64,000 nt of DNA from Mesorhizobium sp. (GTDB lineage: Bacteria > Pseudomonadota > Alphaproteobacteria > Rhizobiales > Rhizobiaceae). The position numbers and the translations under genes were made by a program. Each line of letters begins with the position of its first letter. Positions within the stretch are counted from its first letter, which is position 1. This document shows positions 9,447 through 15,655 of this stretch, one piece after another. The stretch spans positions 164,986 to 228,985 of the forward strand of contig NZ_SUGA01000006.1 of assembly GCF_004963255.1 (NCBI RefSeq), written 5' to 3'. Under the pieces are notes generated by a model. That model worked only from the letters and a program-made list of their open reading frames with translations. It ran no database searches and had not been told where the DNA came from.

Positions 9447-9983
9447 GTGACCCTGCTCGAGCATCTGCGCCGCATGGCGCGCAACAATCTGTGGTCGAAC
9501 GACCGGCTCTACCGCGCCGTGCTTGCGTTGCAGCCCGGCGAGTTCGAGGCCGGTCGCACCAGCTTCTTTCCATCGATCCGGGAGACGCTCAACCACATCC
9601 TCGCGGTCGACCGTCTCTATCTCGATTTCCTGACCGATGGTGGTCTCGGCGCCTCGGCATACGACACTTTCGTGCCGTTCGACGATGCGGCGAGCCTGGC
9701 GGCGGCACAGGCGGATTTCGACCACAGGCTGATCGCTTTCTGCGACGGCCTGTCGGAAGCCGATCTCGACCGGCGAGTCATCACCGACCGACGCGAGGAT
9801 GGCAAGATCCCCGAACGCATCGGCGACATCCTCGCCCACGTCTTCCTGCACGACATCCATCATCGCGGCCAGGTGCATGCCATGCTCTCCGGCACCTCGG
9901 TAGCGCCGCCGCAATTGGATGAGTTTTTGCTCGACTACGACATTAAGCTCAGGAAGGACGAGGTCGCACGGCTAGGGCTGTGA
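9447..9983 (+). CDS. DinB-family putative metalloenzyme at the end of the homogentisate operon
   Basis: A 178-residue four-helix-bundle protein of the DinB/YfiT superfamily. The metal triad is visible: H50 in SIRETLNHILAVD and H135/H139 in HVFLHDIHHRGQ. Members are thought to be thiol-dependent transferases, and the superfamily includes mycothiol-dependent maleylpyruvate isomerase. It starts 26 bp after fahA with a GGGGAGGAGG site, so it is cotranscribed with hmgA-fahA. Because no GST-type maleylacetoacetate isomerase gene is seen here, it may fill that step (speculative). Its last 27 codons have a diverged second copy at 10681-10764. Confidence 0.8.
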   Translation: MTLLEHLRRMARNNLWSNDRLYRAVLALQPGEFEAGRTSFFPSIRETLNHILAVDRLYLDFLTDGGLGASAYDTFVPFDDAASLAAAQADFDHRLIAFCDGLSEADLDRRVITDRREDGKIPERIGDILAHVFLHDIHHRGQVHAMLSGTSVAPPQLDEFLLDYDIKLRKDEVARLGL

Positions 9984-10010
9984 ACGAGCGAGAGCGCTTC
10001 GGGAATTATC

Positions 10011-10056
10011 GTAGTTACAAAAATTGTTGACTTAATTATTGTAGGTACATAAATTC
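10011..10056. promoter_or_regulatory. Direct repeats and promoter region of the brnTA module
   Basis: Two related 16-mers, GTAGTTACAAAAATTG (10011-10026) and GTAGGTACATAAATTC (10041-10056), start exactly 30 bp apart, three helical turns, in an AT-rich patch just before brnT. Each contains a small palindrome of the TGTA-NN-TACA type. TTGACT at 10027-10032 could be a -35 box. BrnT-BrnA complexes repress their own promoter, so these are candidate operators. Confidence 0.5.
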
Positions 10057-10058
10057 AG

Positions 10059-10316
10059 ATGAGGATCGTTTGGGATGAAACGAAACGGTTGGCCAACATT
10101 GACAAACACGGCTTGGATTTTGCTGCGTTGGACGAGGAGTTTTTCCTTGCGTCGACGATCCGGGCGGCTAAAGCCGGTCGTTTCATGGCGATTGGCCGGA
10201 TAGTTAGCGGCGTGGTTGCCGTGGTCTTTGCCCGACTTGGCTCCGAAGGCATCTCGATTGTTTCGATGCGGCCGGCCAACCAGACGGAAAGGCGATTGTT
10301 CGATGGCGAAAACTAA
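10059..10316 (+). CDS. brnT: BrnT-family toxin of a type II toxin-antitoxin module
   Basis: An 85-residue protein with the BrnT pattern: N-terminal 'WDETKRLANIDKHGLDF', a central basic strand and a C-terminal 'ISIVSMRPANQTERRLF'. BrnT is a RelE/ParE-fold ribonuclease that stops growth by inhibiting translation. The ATG overlaps the end of the repeats described above and lacks a strong ribosome site. The gene overlaps brnA by 14 bases, the toxin-first order typical of brnTA. GC content is lower than in the flanking catabolic genes, as expected for an acquired module. Confidence 0.88.
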   Translation: MRIVWDETKRLANIDKHGLDFAALDEEFFLASTIRAAKAGRFMAIGRIVSGVVAVVFARLGSEGISIVSMRPANQTERRLFDGEN

Positions 10317-10629
10317 GCTGCACATCACGAAGCCTGACAAGGAATTCAAGCCAGGCAAGGGCTTTACCCAGAAAGATTGGGACGCCGTTTCGGACAATCC
10401 CGAATGGACCGAGGAGGATTTTCGGAACGCTCGTCCCTTCATCGACGTGTTTCCGGATCTTGCCGAAAGCATTCGCCGTTCGCGCGGCCGGCCGGCGCTC
10501 GACAATCCGAAGAAACAGGTGACGCTGCGCCTCGATAGCGATGTGGTTGCCCGCTTCCGTGCCGGCGGACCCGGCTGGCAGAGCCGCATCAACGATATCC
10601 TGCGCAAAGCCGCCGGCCTCCAAAAGTAG
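10303..10629 (+). CDS. brnA: BrnA-family antitoxin
   Basis: A 108-residue antitoxin whose ATG at 10303 lies inside the end of brnT. The N-terminal part (DNPEWTEEDFRNARPF) matches the BrnA toxin-neutralising region; the C-terminal part (GRPALDNPKKQVTLRLDSDVV, then a helix with WQSRINDILRKA) is the ribbon-helix-helix DNA-binding domain. It neutralises BrnT and, as in Brucella, is expected to bind the operon promoter. The reading frame is open further upstream, but those codons are antisense-like and overlap brnT fully, so the internal ATG is preferred. Confidence 0.88.
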   Translation: MAKTKLHITKPDKEFKPGKGFTQKDWDAVSDNPEWTEEDFRNARPFIDVFPDLAESIRRSRGRPALDNPKKQVTLRLDSDVVARFRAGGPGWQSRINDILRKAAGLQK

Positions 10630-10680
10630 CTTTAAACACCACCGCATCGACGCCAATGGCTCGGCGCGCCACATTTAGTC

Positions 10681-10764
10681 GCGCCGCCGCAATTGGATGA
10701 GTTTCTGCTCGACTACGACATCAAGCTGAGAAGGGACGAGGTCGAGCGGCTGGGGCTGGAATGA
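10681..10764 (+). pseudogene. Duplicated 3' end of the dinB-family gene
   Basis: These 84 bases repeat 9903-9983, the last codons of the DinB gene, with about eight mismatches (roughly 90% identity), most of them at third codon positions, and the same stop position extended by one codon (final Glu). There is no start, so it is a remnant. It ends exactly one base before the stop of the vapC-like gene. brnTA is therefore enclosed between an intact copy and an orphan copy of the same 3' end, which suggests insertion or replacement at this gene end. Confidence 0.7.
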
Positions 10765-11139
10765 TCAAGCCAGCGCGACATCATAAGCTGAGAAATGCCG
10801 ATCCGCGGTGACCAGAGTCAGGCCTTCAATTTGAGCCTGTGCGATGAGCAGGCGGTCAAAGGGATCGCGATGATGGAGCGGCAGGTGTTCAAGCCTTGCC
10901 GCATGCAGTTCATTCACCCCGAGGATTGGAATTCCATTCGATTGCAGAATGTCGACGATGTTGCCAGTGAGTGTGATTTTGCCGAGCGACCTCTTGATGG
11001 CAATCTCGGCCACTGAGATGGCGCTGACGGTCACATCCTTGCCCGCCAGAAAAATGTCGCGATGGTGATCCGAAAGACGTGAGTCGGCGTTGAGCACCCA
11101 AAGGAGAATATGGGTGTCGACCAGATATCTGGGGCTCAT
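10765..11139 (-). CDS. PIN-domain toxin, VapC family
   Basis: A 124-residue PIN-domain endoribonuclease. The acidic active-site residues are at D8 (YLVDTH), E45 (SVAEIAIK), D92/D95 (HHRDPFDRLL) and D113 (VTADRHF). VapC toxins cut tRNA or rRNA to stop translation. Its start codon overlaps the last codon of the upstream antitoxin gene (11136-11139), which is the usual antitoxin-first order. The stop abuts the dinB remnant. Together with brnTA it makes a small toxin-antitoxin cluster that splits hmgA-fahA from hppD. Confidence 0.9.
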   Translation of the reverse strand: MSPRYLVDTHILLWVLNADSRLSDHHRDIFLAGKDVTVSAISVAEIAIKRSLGKITLTGNIVDILQSNGIPILGVNELHAARLEHLPLHHRDPFDRLLIAQAQIEGLTLVTADRHFSAYDVALA

Positions 11140-11363
11140 TTAGTATACTCGTCCCATTCGGGACCGAGTTCATCAAAATCGTCCGCTATCCAGATTTGGC
11201 CCTTCAGCGCCCCAAACAGGCCTTTGCTCCCGCCAGGCCGAATGGGAGCGCTCAAGGTTGCGACAACCTCTCCATGCTTTGTCAGATGGATCTTTTCGCC
11301 AGCCTGGGCACGTTTGACCAACTCGGAAAGCTGCGCCTTGGCTTTTGCCATTGGAATGTTCAT
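11136..11363 (-). CDS. Phd/YefM-type antitoxin paired with the PIN toxin
   Basis: A 75-residue protein with the Phd/YefM N terminus (MNIPMAKAKAQLSELVKRAQ, then GEKIHLTKHGEVVATLSA), the dimeric DNA-binding fold, and a C-terminal acidic tail (DDFDELGPEWDEYTK) that would occupy the toxin active site. It is translationally coupled to the toxin by a 4-base overlap. A perfect inverted repeat lies ten bases upstream of the start and probably is its autoregulatory operator. Confidence 0.88.
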   Translation of the reverse strand: MNIPMAKAKAQLSELVKRAQAGEKIHLTKHGEVVATLSAPIRPGGSKGLFGALKGQIWIADDFDELGPEWDEYTK

Positions 11364-11372
11364 AGTCGACCT

Positions 11373-11398
11373 CTTATGACCAGAATTTAGGTCATAAG
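11373..11398. promoter_or_regulatory. Perfect 9-bp inverted repeat, candidate antitoxin operator
   Basis: CTTATGACC (11373-11381) and GGTCATAAG (11390-11398) are exact reverse complements separated by AGAATTTA, just upstream of the Phd-type antitoxin gene. The spacing puts the half-sites 17 bp apart, as expected for an antitoxin dimer pair. Confidence 0.6.
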
Positions 11399-11419
11399 AA
11401 GTCGAGCCGCAAGCCGGCT

Positions 11420-12535
11420 CTACGCCGCCTTGCCGCTCAGCTTGATAACGCCGCGCTTGATCTGGTCCTGCTCGATCGACTCGAACAAGGCGCGGAAATT
11501 GCCTTCGCCAAAGCCTTCGTCGCCTTTGCGCTGGATGAACTCGAAGAAGATCGGGCCGATTACGGTCCTGGAGAAAATCTGCAGCAGGATCTTGGTCATG
11601 CCGCCGTCGACCACGCCTTCGCCGTCGATCAGGATGCCGTGCTTCTTCATGCGCTCGATCGGCTCGTCATGGCCGTGCACGCGCTCATGCGACATCTCGT
11701 AATAGGTGTCGGGCGGGCCTGGCATGAACTTCAGCCCATTGGCGGCCAGCTTGTCGGTTGCCTCGTAGATGGCGTCGGTGCCGACGGCGATATGCTGGAT
11801 GCCTTCGCCATTATACTTCTTCAGATATTCGGCGATCTGGCTGGTCTCGTCCTTAGACTCGTTCAGCGGAATGCGGATCTTGCCGCAGGGCGAGGTGATG
11901 GCGCGGCTCACCAGGCCGGTGATCTTGCCGTCGATGTCGAAGAAATGGATCTGCTTGAAGCCGAACAGGTCGCGATAAAAATCCCACCATTTGTCCATGT
12001 TGCCGCGATAGACATTGTGGGTGAGGTGGTCGAGGAAATAGAAGCCAACGCCTTCAGGCTTGGGGTCGCGCGCGCCCAGCCATTCGAACTCGGCATCGTA
12101 GGCCGAGCCCTTCTCGCCATAGGCTTCGATGAAATAGAGCAGCGAACCGCCGATGCCGACGATTGCCGGCACGTCGAGCGCCTTGTCGGTGCCTTCATAG
12201 GGCGTCGCACCCTTCGACACGGCGTGCTCGAAGGCGTGCTTGGCATCGACCACGCGCCAGGCCATCGAGGCGGCGCAAGGGCCATGCTTTTCGACGAACT
12301 TCATCGCATGCGAGCCCGGCTCGGCATTGACGACATAGTTGATGTCGCCCTGGCGCCAGACGGTGATGTCCTTCGAGCGATGCCTCGCCACTGCGACATA
12401 GCCCATGCGGGTGAAGAGTTCGGCGAGCTTGGCGGGCTCCGGATGCGCAAATTCGACGAATTCGAAACCGTCGGTGCCGGCGGGATTTTGCTTGCTGATT
12501 TTCGCGGGTGGCGCGTCGTGCGGGAAGGGGCCCAT
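11420..12535 (-). CDS. hppD: 4-Hydroxyphenylpyruvate dioxygenase
   Basis: A 371-residue vicinal-oxygen-chelate iron(II) dioxygenase converting 4-hydroxyphenylpyruvate to homogentisate, the substrate of HmgA. Two related halves are visible; the C-terminal half carries the iron ligands in 'LTHNVYRGNM', 'GEGIQHIAVGTDAI' and 'PIFFEFIQRKGDEGFGEGNF' (Glu near residue 349). The C terminus after the Glu motif is typical. The ATG at 12535 has a GGAGGATTGCC ribosome site. It is divergent from an Lrp/AsnC-type regulator, a common arrangement for hppD in rhizobia, and sits 5 kb from hmgA with the toxin-antitoxin genes in between. Confidence 0.96.
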   Translation of the reverse strand: MGPFPHDAPPAKISKQNPAGTDGFEFVEFAHPEPAKLAELFTRMGYVAVARHRSKDITVWRQGDINYVVNAEPGSHAMKFVEKHGPCAASMAWRVVDAKHAFEHAVSKGATPYEGTDKALDVPAIVGIGGSLLYFIEAYGEKGSAYDAEFEWLGARDPKPEGVGFYFLDHLTHNVYRGNMDKWWDFYRDLFGFKQIHFFDIDGKITGLVSRAITSPCGKIRIPLNESKDETSQIAEYLKKYNGEGIQHIAVGTDAIYEATDKLAANGLKFMPGPPDTYYEMSHERVHGHDEPIERMKKHGILIDGEGVVDGGMTKILLQIFSRTVIGPIFFEFIQRKGDEGFGEGNFRALFESIEQDQIKRGVIKLSGKAA

Positions 12536-12630
12536 GGCAATCCTCCGAAAGCTGTTGCGGCCGGGCTTGGCCGTCTTTCATCAGGATAGCGCGGAGCCGC
12601 CGCACGGTGCTTGCATTCAGTCGCCCATAA

Positions 12631-12655
12631 TGTGCATCATGTGCGCAAATTGTGC
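12631..12655. promoter_or_regulatory. TGTGC repeats between hppD and the Lrp-type gene
   Basis: Three TGTGC words occur at 12631, 12640 and 12651, and GCGCAAATTGTGC (12643-12655) is an imperfect palindrome centred on an AT core. The site lies between divergent hppD and the Lrp/AsnC gene, where such a regulator would bind. Confidence 0.5.
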
Positions 12656-12673
12656 ATGATTGGAGGAATACGC

Positions 12674-13141
12674 ATGGACGATGCGCGCCTTGACCAGTTT
12701 GACCGCAAGATAATGGCGCTTCTGCAGGACGATGCGCGATACACCAACAACGATCTTTCGGAGCGCGTGAACCTGTCGCCCTCGCAATGCTCGCGCCGCC
12801 GCCAGCGGCTGGAGGACGATGGCTACATCAAGGGCTACCGCGCCGTGCTCGACCGCGATCGTCTCGGCTTTTCGCTGGTCAACGTCATCTCGGTGACCCT
12901 GGCCACCCACAACCGCGACAATGCCCGCCGCTTCGGCGAACTGGTGGCGCGCCTGCCCGAGGTGCAGGAGGCGCACGCGCTTACCGGCGAGATGGATTAT
13001 ATCCTGAAGGTGGTGACGCCTGACCTCAAGTCACTGTCGGAGTTCGTCAACGGCGTTCTGCTGCCGCATGAATCCGTGCAGCATGTGAAGACGGCGATCG
13101 TGCTGGAGACGCTGAAGGAAACCGGCGCGCTGCCGATTTAA
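12674..13141 (+). CDS. Lrp/AsnC-family transcriptional regulator, probable hppD activator
   Basis: A 155-residue regulator: N-terminal helix-turn-helix (DRKIMALLQDDARYTNNDLS, then LSPSQCSRRRQRLEDDG) and C-terminal RAM/ACT-like sensing domain (QEAHALTGEMDYILKV). Lrp-type proteins bind amino acids; the divergent hppD gene suggests a tyrosine or phenylalanine signal, as with other Lrp-type regulators of aromatic amino-acid degradation. The frame opens at 12611, but the ATG at 12674 has a TGGAGGAATACGC ribosome site and begins the conserved fold. Its last 27 bases recur at 13213-13239. Confidence 0.88.
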   Translation: MDDARLDQFDRKIMALLQDDARYTNNDLSERVNLSPSQCSRRRQRLEDDGYIKGYRAVLDRDRLGFSLVNVISVTLATHNRDNARRFGELVARLPEVQEAHALTGEMDYILKVVTPDLKSLSEFVNGVLLPHESVQHVKTAIVLETLKETGALPI

Positions 13142-13239
13142 AGTGTGCCGATATTCAGGTGAGGCCGGCCTGCAAATGGCGGCTTCCTGCGCTTCCGGTG
13201 CTCACGTACTTTAAGGAGACCGGCGCGCTGCCGATTTAA
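13142..13239. repeat. 71-bp insertion-like element and duplicated lrp 3' end
   Basis: The final 27 bases of the Lrp-type gene (13115-13141, ending in its stop) are repeated at 13213-13239 with one mismatch. The 71 bases between (13142-13212) include a stretch around GCTTCCTGCGCTTCCGGTGC that looks like a dispersed rhizobial intergenic repeat, from memory only. The duplication could be a long target duplication or the scar of a 3'-end replacement. Confidence 0.6.
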
Positions 13240-13258
13240 GCCGCTTCTCGGCAAATCG

Positions 13259-13597
13259 TCAGCCGCACTGCTGCTGGATCAGCCCGTAAAGGTTGGTGCA
13301 GCGCGCGCCGGAGCGGCAGTAAGCGAACACCGGCCCTTCGAGCTCGTCGAGCGCGGCTGCCTGATCCTCGACATTGTCCATGGTGATCTGGCCGCTGATG
13401 ACCGGAATGTAACGGAAGGCGAGGCCTGCCGCCTCGGCCGCGGCCTGAACGCTTTCGGCCGAAGGCTGGCCAGGCTGCTCGTCATCCGGCCTGTTGCAGA
13501 TCACGCTCTTGAACCCGGCGTCCTTGATGGCGGCGATATCCTGCGGCTGGATCTGGCCGGAGACCGAATAGTCGTCGCTGATCTGGCGGTATTCCAT
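13259..13597 (-). CDS. DUF442 / TIGR01244-type sulfur transferase-phosphatase fold protein
   Basis: A 112-residue protein of the DUF442 family, a dual-specificity phosphatase-like fold with a Cys-centred P-loop: YCRSGAR with C94 and R99. In Blh of Agrobacterium and Xylella this domain is fused to a metallo-beta-lactamase persulfide dioxygenase and removes H2S; here it stands alone. It lies 93 bp downstream of two YeeE/YedE genes on the same strand, which supports a role in sulfide or thiosulfate handling. No BigR-type repressor is visible nearby. Confidence 0.82.
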   Translation of the reverse strand: MEYRQISDDYSVSGQIQPQDIAAIKDAGFKSVICNRPDDEQPGQPSAESVQAAAEAAGLAFRYIPVISGQITMDNVEDQAAALDELEGPVFAYCRSGARCTNLYGLIQQQCG

Positions 13598-13690
13598 GGT
13601 GTCGTCCTCGCAATCCTAGGCGCCTGTTGGCTTGGGCGCAGTTCTGCCACTCTGCGGACCGGGGGGCAACCACTGCCTTGGCGAAAAATC

Positions 13691-14128
13691 CTATGTAGTC
13701 GCCACGCGGGCAAGCCGGATACTGGCCAAGCGCGCCACCGCGATGCCCGCCACCATCGCGACGACGAAGATAAGCGTCTCCGTGCGGCCAAGGCCGAGCG
13801 CCGGAATGGCGCCGCCTGGACAAAAGCCGGCGATGCCCCAGCCGATGCCGAACAGCGCGGCGCCGCCGACGAGTTGGCTGTCGATGTCCTTCCTGCCCGG
13901 CAAGGCGAAAGCCGTTTCGAACACCGGTCTCTTGCGTCGGGCGAATATGAGACGGTAACCGGCGAAGGCCACGGCCAGGCCGCCGCCCATCACGAAGATC
14001 AGGCTGGGGTCCCAGCTTCCGGCGATGTCGAAGAAATTCAGCACCTTCGCCGGATTGATCATGCCGGACACGGCAATGCCCAAACCGAAAAGTCCGCCGA
14101 TCAGGAAGGCCGAGGCGAGCTTGCTCAT
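13691..14128 (-). CDS. YeeE/YedE-type sulfur transport half-protein (DUF6691-like)
   Basis: A 145-residue membrane protein with about four hydrophobic segments and the conserved Cys motif GFCPGGAIPALGLG. It pairs with the gene just upstream (three bases between stop and start), and together they equal one full YeeE/YedE transporter, a family that moves thiosulfate or sulfur compounds across the inner membrane. In bigR operons of other alphaproteobacteria equivalent split proteins accompany the DUF442/Blh gene. Confidence 0.8.
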   Translation of the reverse strand: MSKLASAFLIGGLFGLGIAVSGMINPAKVLNFFDIAGSWDPSLIFVMGGGLAVAFAGYRLIFARRKRPVFETAFALPGRKDIDSQLVGGAALFGIGWGIAGFCPGGAIPALGLGRTETLIFVVAMVAGIAVARLASIRLARVATT

Positions 14129-14131
14129 GGT

Positions 14132-14554
14132 TCAGCCTCCAATCACATGACGGGCGACAAAAACAGTGGCGAAGGCTGTGGCCATGAAGGTCGCGACGGC
14201 GACGAACGAGCGCGGCGACAGTCGCGCGATGCCGCAAATGCCGTGGCCGCTCGGACAACCACCGCCGAAATGCACGCCGACACCGACGAGAAAGCCGCCG
14301 ACGATAAGGGCCACCGTCGGCACCGGCACATTCAATTCGATATCCTTGCCGGCGAGTTGGATCAGCAACGGCGCGCCGATCGCGCCGGCGAGAAAGGCAG
14401 CGCGCCACTTCCAGTCGGCGGACACCGGCGGGATAACGCCGGTCAATATCCCGGTCATTCCCGCAATGCGGCCATGCAAGGCCATCAGCAGCACGGCCGA
14501 CAGGCCGATAAGGGCTCCGCCAAGCAGAGACTGGAAAGGCGTGAAGTCGGTCAT
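14132..14554 (-). CDS. YeeE/YedE-type sulfur transport half-protein
   Basis: A 140-residue inner-membrane protein, first gene of the three-gene sulfur operon. It has four predicted membrane segments and the motif GGGCPSGHGICGIARLS, whose Cys residues are the likely sulfur relay. The downstream YeeE half and the DUF442 protein follow with tight spacing. Function: uptake or export of a reduced sulfur species; direction and substrate unknown. No clear ribosome site precedes the ATG at 14554. Confidence 0.8.
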   Translation of the reverse strand: MTDFTPFQSLLGGALIGLSAVLLMALHGRIAGMTGILTGVIPPVSADWKWRAAFLAGAIGAPLLIQLAGKDIELNVPVPTVALIVGGFLVGVGVHFGGGCPSGHGICGIARLSPRSFVAVATFMATAFATVFVARHVIGG

Positions 14555-14619
14555 GGAAAGGCCAATCCGCGTCGATCAGGAGATGCTCTTTCAGCAGATA
14601 GGCATTTTCGCATGGGAAT

Positions 14620-14642
14620 CCAGCCGGAAATGGTCCGGCTGG
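14620..14642. terminator. Strong hairpin downstream of the zinc-uptake operon
   Basis: CCAGCCGGA and TCCGGCTGG pair perfectly (9 bp) across a 5-base loop, 43 bases after the stop of the solute-binding-protein gene (minus strand) and upstream of the sulfur operon. There is no T-run, so it could be a Rho-dependent end, an RNA stabiliser or an operator. Confidence 0.3.
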
Positions 14643-14684
14643 AAAGGCGGCGTTGGCCGTTTCGCCACGCCCGACAAGCCGGGC

Positions 14685-15626
14685 TCAACTTCCCAGGATC
14701 GCGCCTTTGATCTGCGTGATGTTGTTGTGCATCATGTCGATATAGGTCGAGGCCGGGCCGTCCGACCCCGACAGCGCGTCCGAATAGAGCGTGCCGCCGA
14801 CCTTGATGCCGGTCTCACCGGCAATCTGCTCGATCAGCCGCGGATTGGTGATGTTTTCCACGAAGATCGCCGCAGCCTTGTCCTGCTTCACCTGCTCGAC
14901 CAGCTTGGCGACGTCGGCCGCGGAAGGCTCGGAATCGGTCGAGATGCCCTGCGGTGCCAGGAAGGTCAGGCCGTATTCATGCTCGAAATAGCCGAAGGCG
15001 TCATGCGAGGTGATGACGACGCGCTTGGCTTCCGGGATAGACTGGATCGCGGCCTTCACTTCGCCTTCCAGCGCGTCAAGCTTGGTGGTGTAGGCGGCGG
15101 CGTTGGCCTTGTAGCTGTCGCAACCCCCACTGTCGGCCGCGCAGAAAGCCTCGGCGATGTTCTTCACATAGATCCTGGCATTGGCGATCGACTGGAAGGC
15201 GTGCGGATCGGTGACGGTCTTGCCGCCGCCCGTGCCGGCGCCTTCGGCGGCGTCCGCATCGGCGAATTCCGGCTTGAAGTCGATCGGCGTGACACCCTTG
15301 GTCAGCGTCACGATCGCGGCCTTGGTGGCGCTGGCATCGACCAGGCGTTGCAGGAAACCTTCGAAATGTAGGCCGTTGACCAGAACCACGTCGGCGCCTG
15401 CCATCGCCACCGCGTCGGCCGGGCTCGGCTCATAGACATGCGCGTCGCCGTCCGGCCCGACAATGGTGGTGATGTTGACCCGGTCGCCGCCGACATTCTT
15501 CGCGAAATCGGCAATCACGGTGAAGCTCGCCACCACTTTGAGCGGCGCCGCGAAGGCGGAAGAGGTCGCGAAGGCGCTTAATGTTATAACGCTCAACGCC
15601 AGGGCGGCACGGAAGGATTTCAGCAT
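14685..15626 (-). CDS. aztC: Zinc ABC transporter periplasmic binding protein (AztC/ZnuA type)
   Basis: A 313-residue periplasmic metal-binding protein (cluster A-I) with a signal peptide (residues 1-27, ending SSAFA). Candidate zinc ligands are H in GDAHVYEPS, H in VTDPHAFQ, H in SHDAFGYFEHEYG and D in LYSDAL. The loop after the second ligand region is Gly/Ala-rich, not His-rich as in ZnuA, which resembles AztC from AztABC systems. The ATG at 15626 has an AAGGAGACTG ribosome site. It is the third gene of the operon, 29 bp after the permease gene. Zinc is favoured over manganese because of the Zur-like box upstream of the operon. Confidence 0.85.
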   Translation of the reverse strand: MLKSFRAALALSVITLSAFATSSAFAAPLKVVASFTVIADFAKNVGGDRVNITTIVGPDGDAHVYEPSPADAVAMAGADVVLVNGLHFEGFLQRLVDASATKAAIVTLTKGVTPIDFKPEFADADAAEGAGTGGGKTVTDPHAFQSIANARIYVKNIAEAFCAADSGGCDSYKANAAAYTTKLDALEGEVKAAIQSIPEAKRVVITSHDAFGYFEHEYGLTFLAPQGISTDSEPSAADVAKLVEQVKQDKAAAIFVENITNPRLIEQIAGETGIKVGGTLYSDALSGSDGPASTYIDMMHNNITQIKGAILGS

Positions 15627-15655
15627 CTGGGACAGTCTCCTTGCTTGGGGATTGG

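Noticed and set aside
13142..13212. Small gene in the insert after the Lrp-type gene
   Set aside because: No start with ribosome site and no frame longer than about 20 codons.
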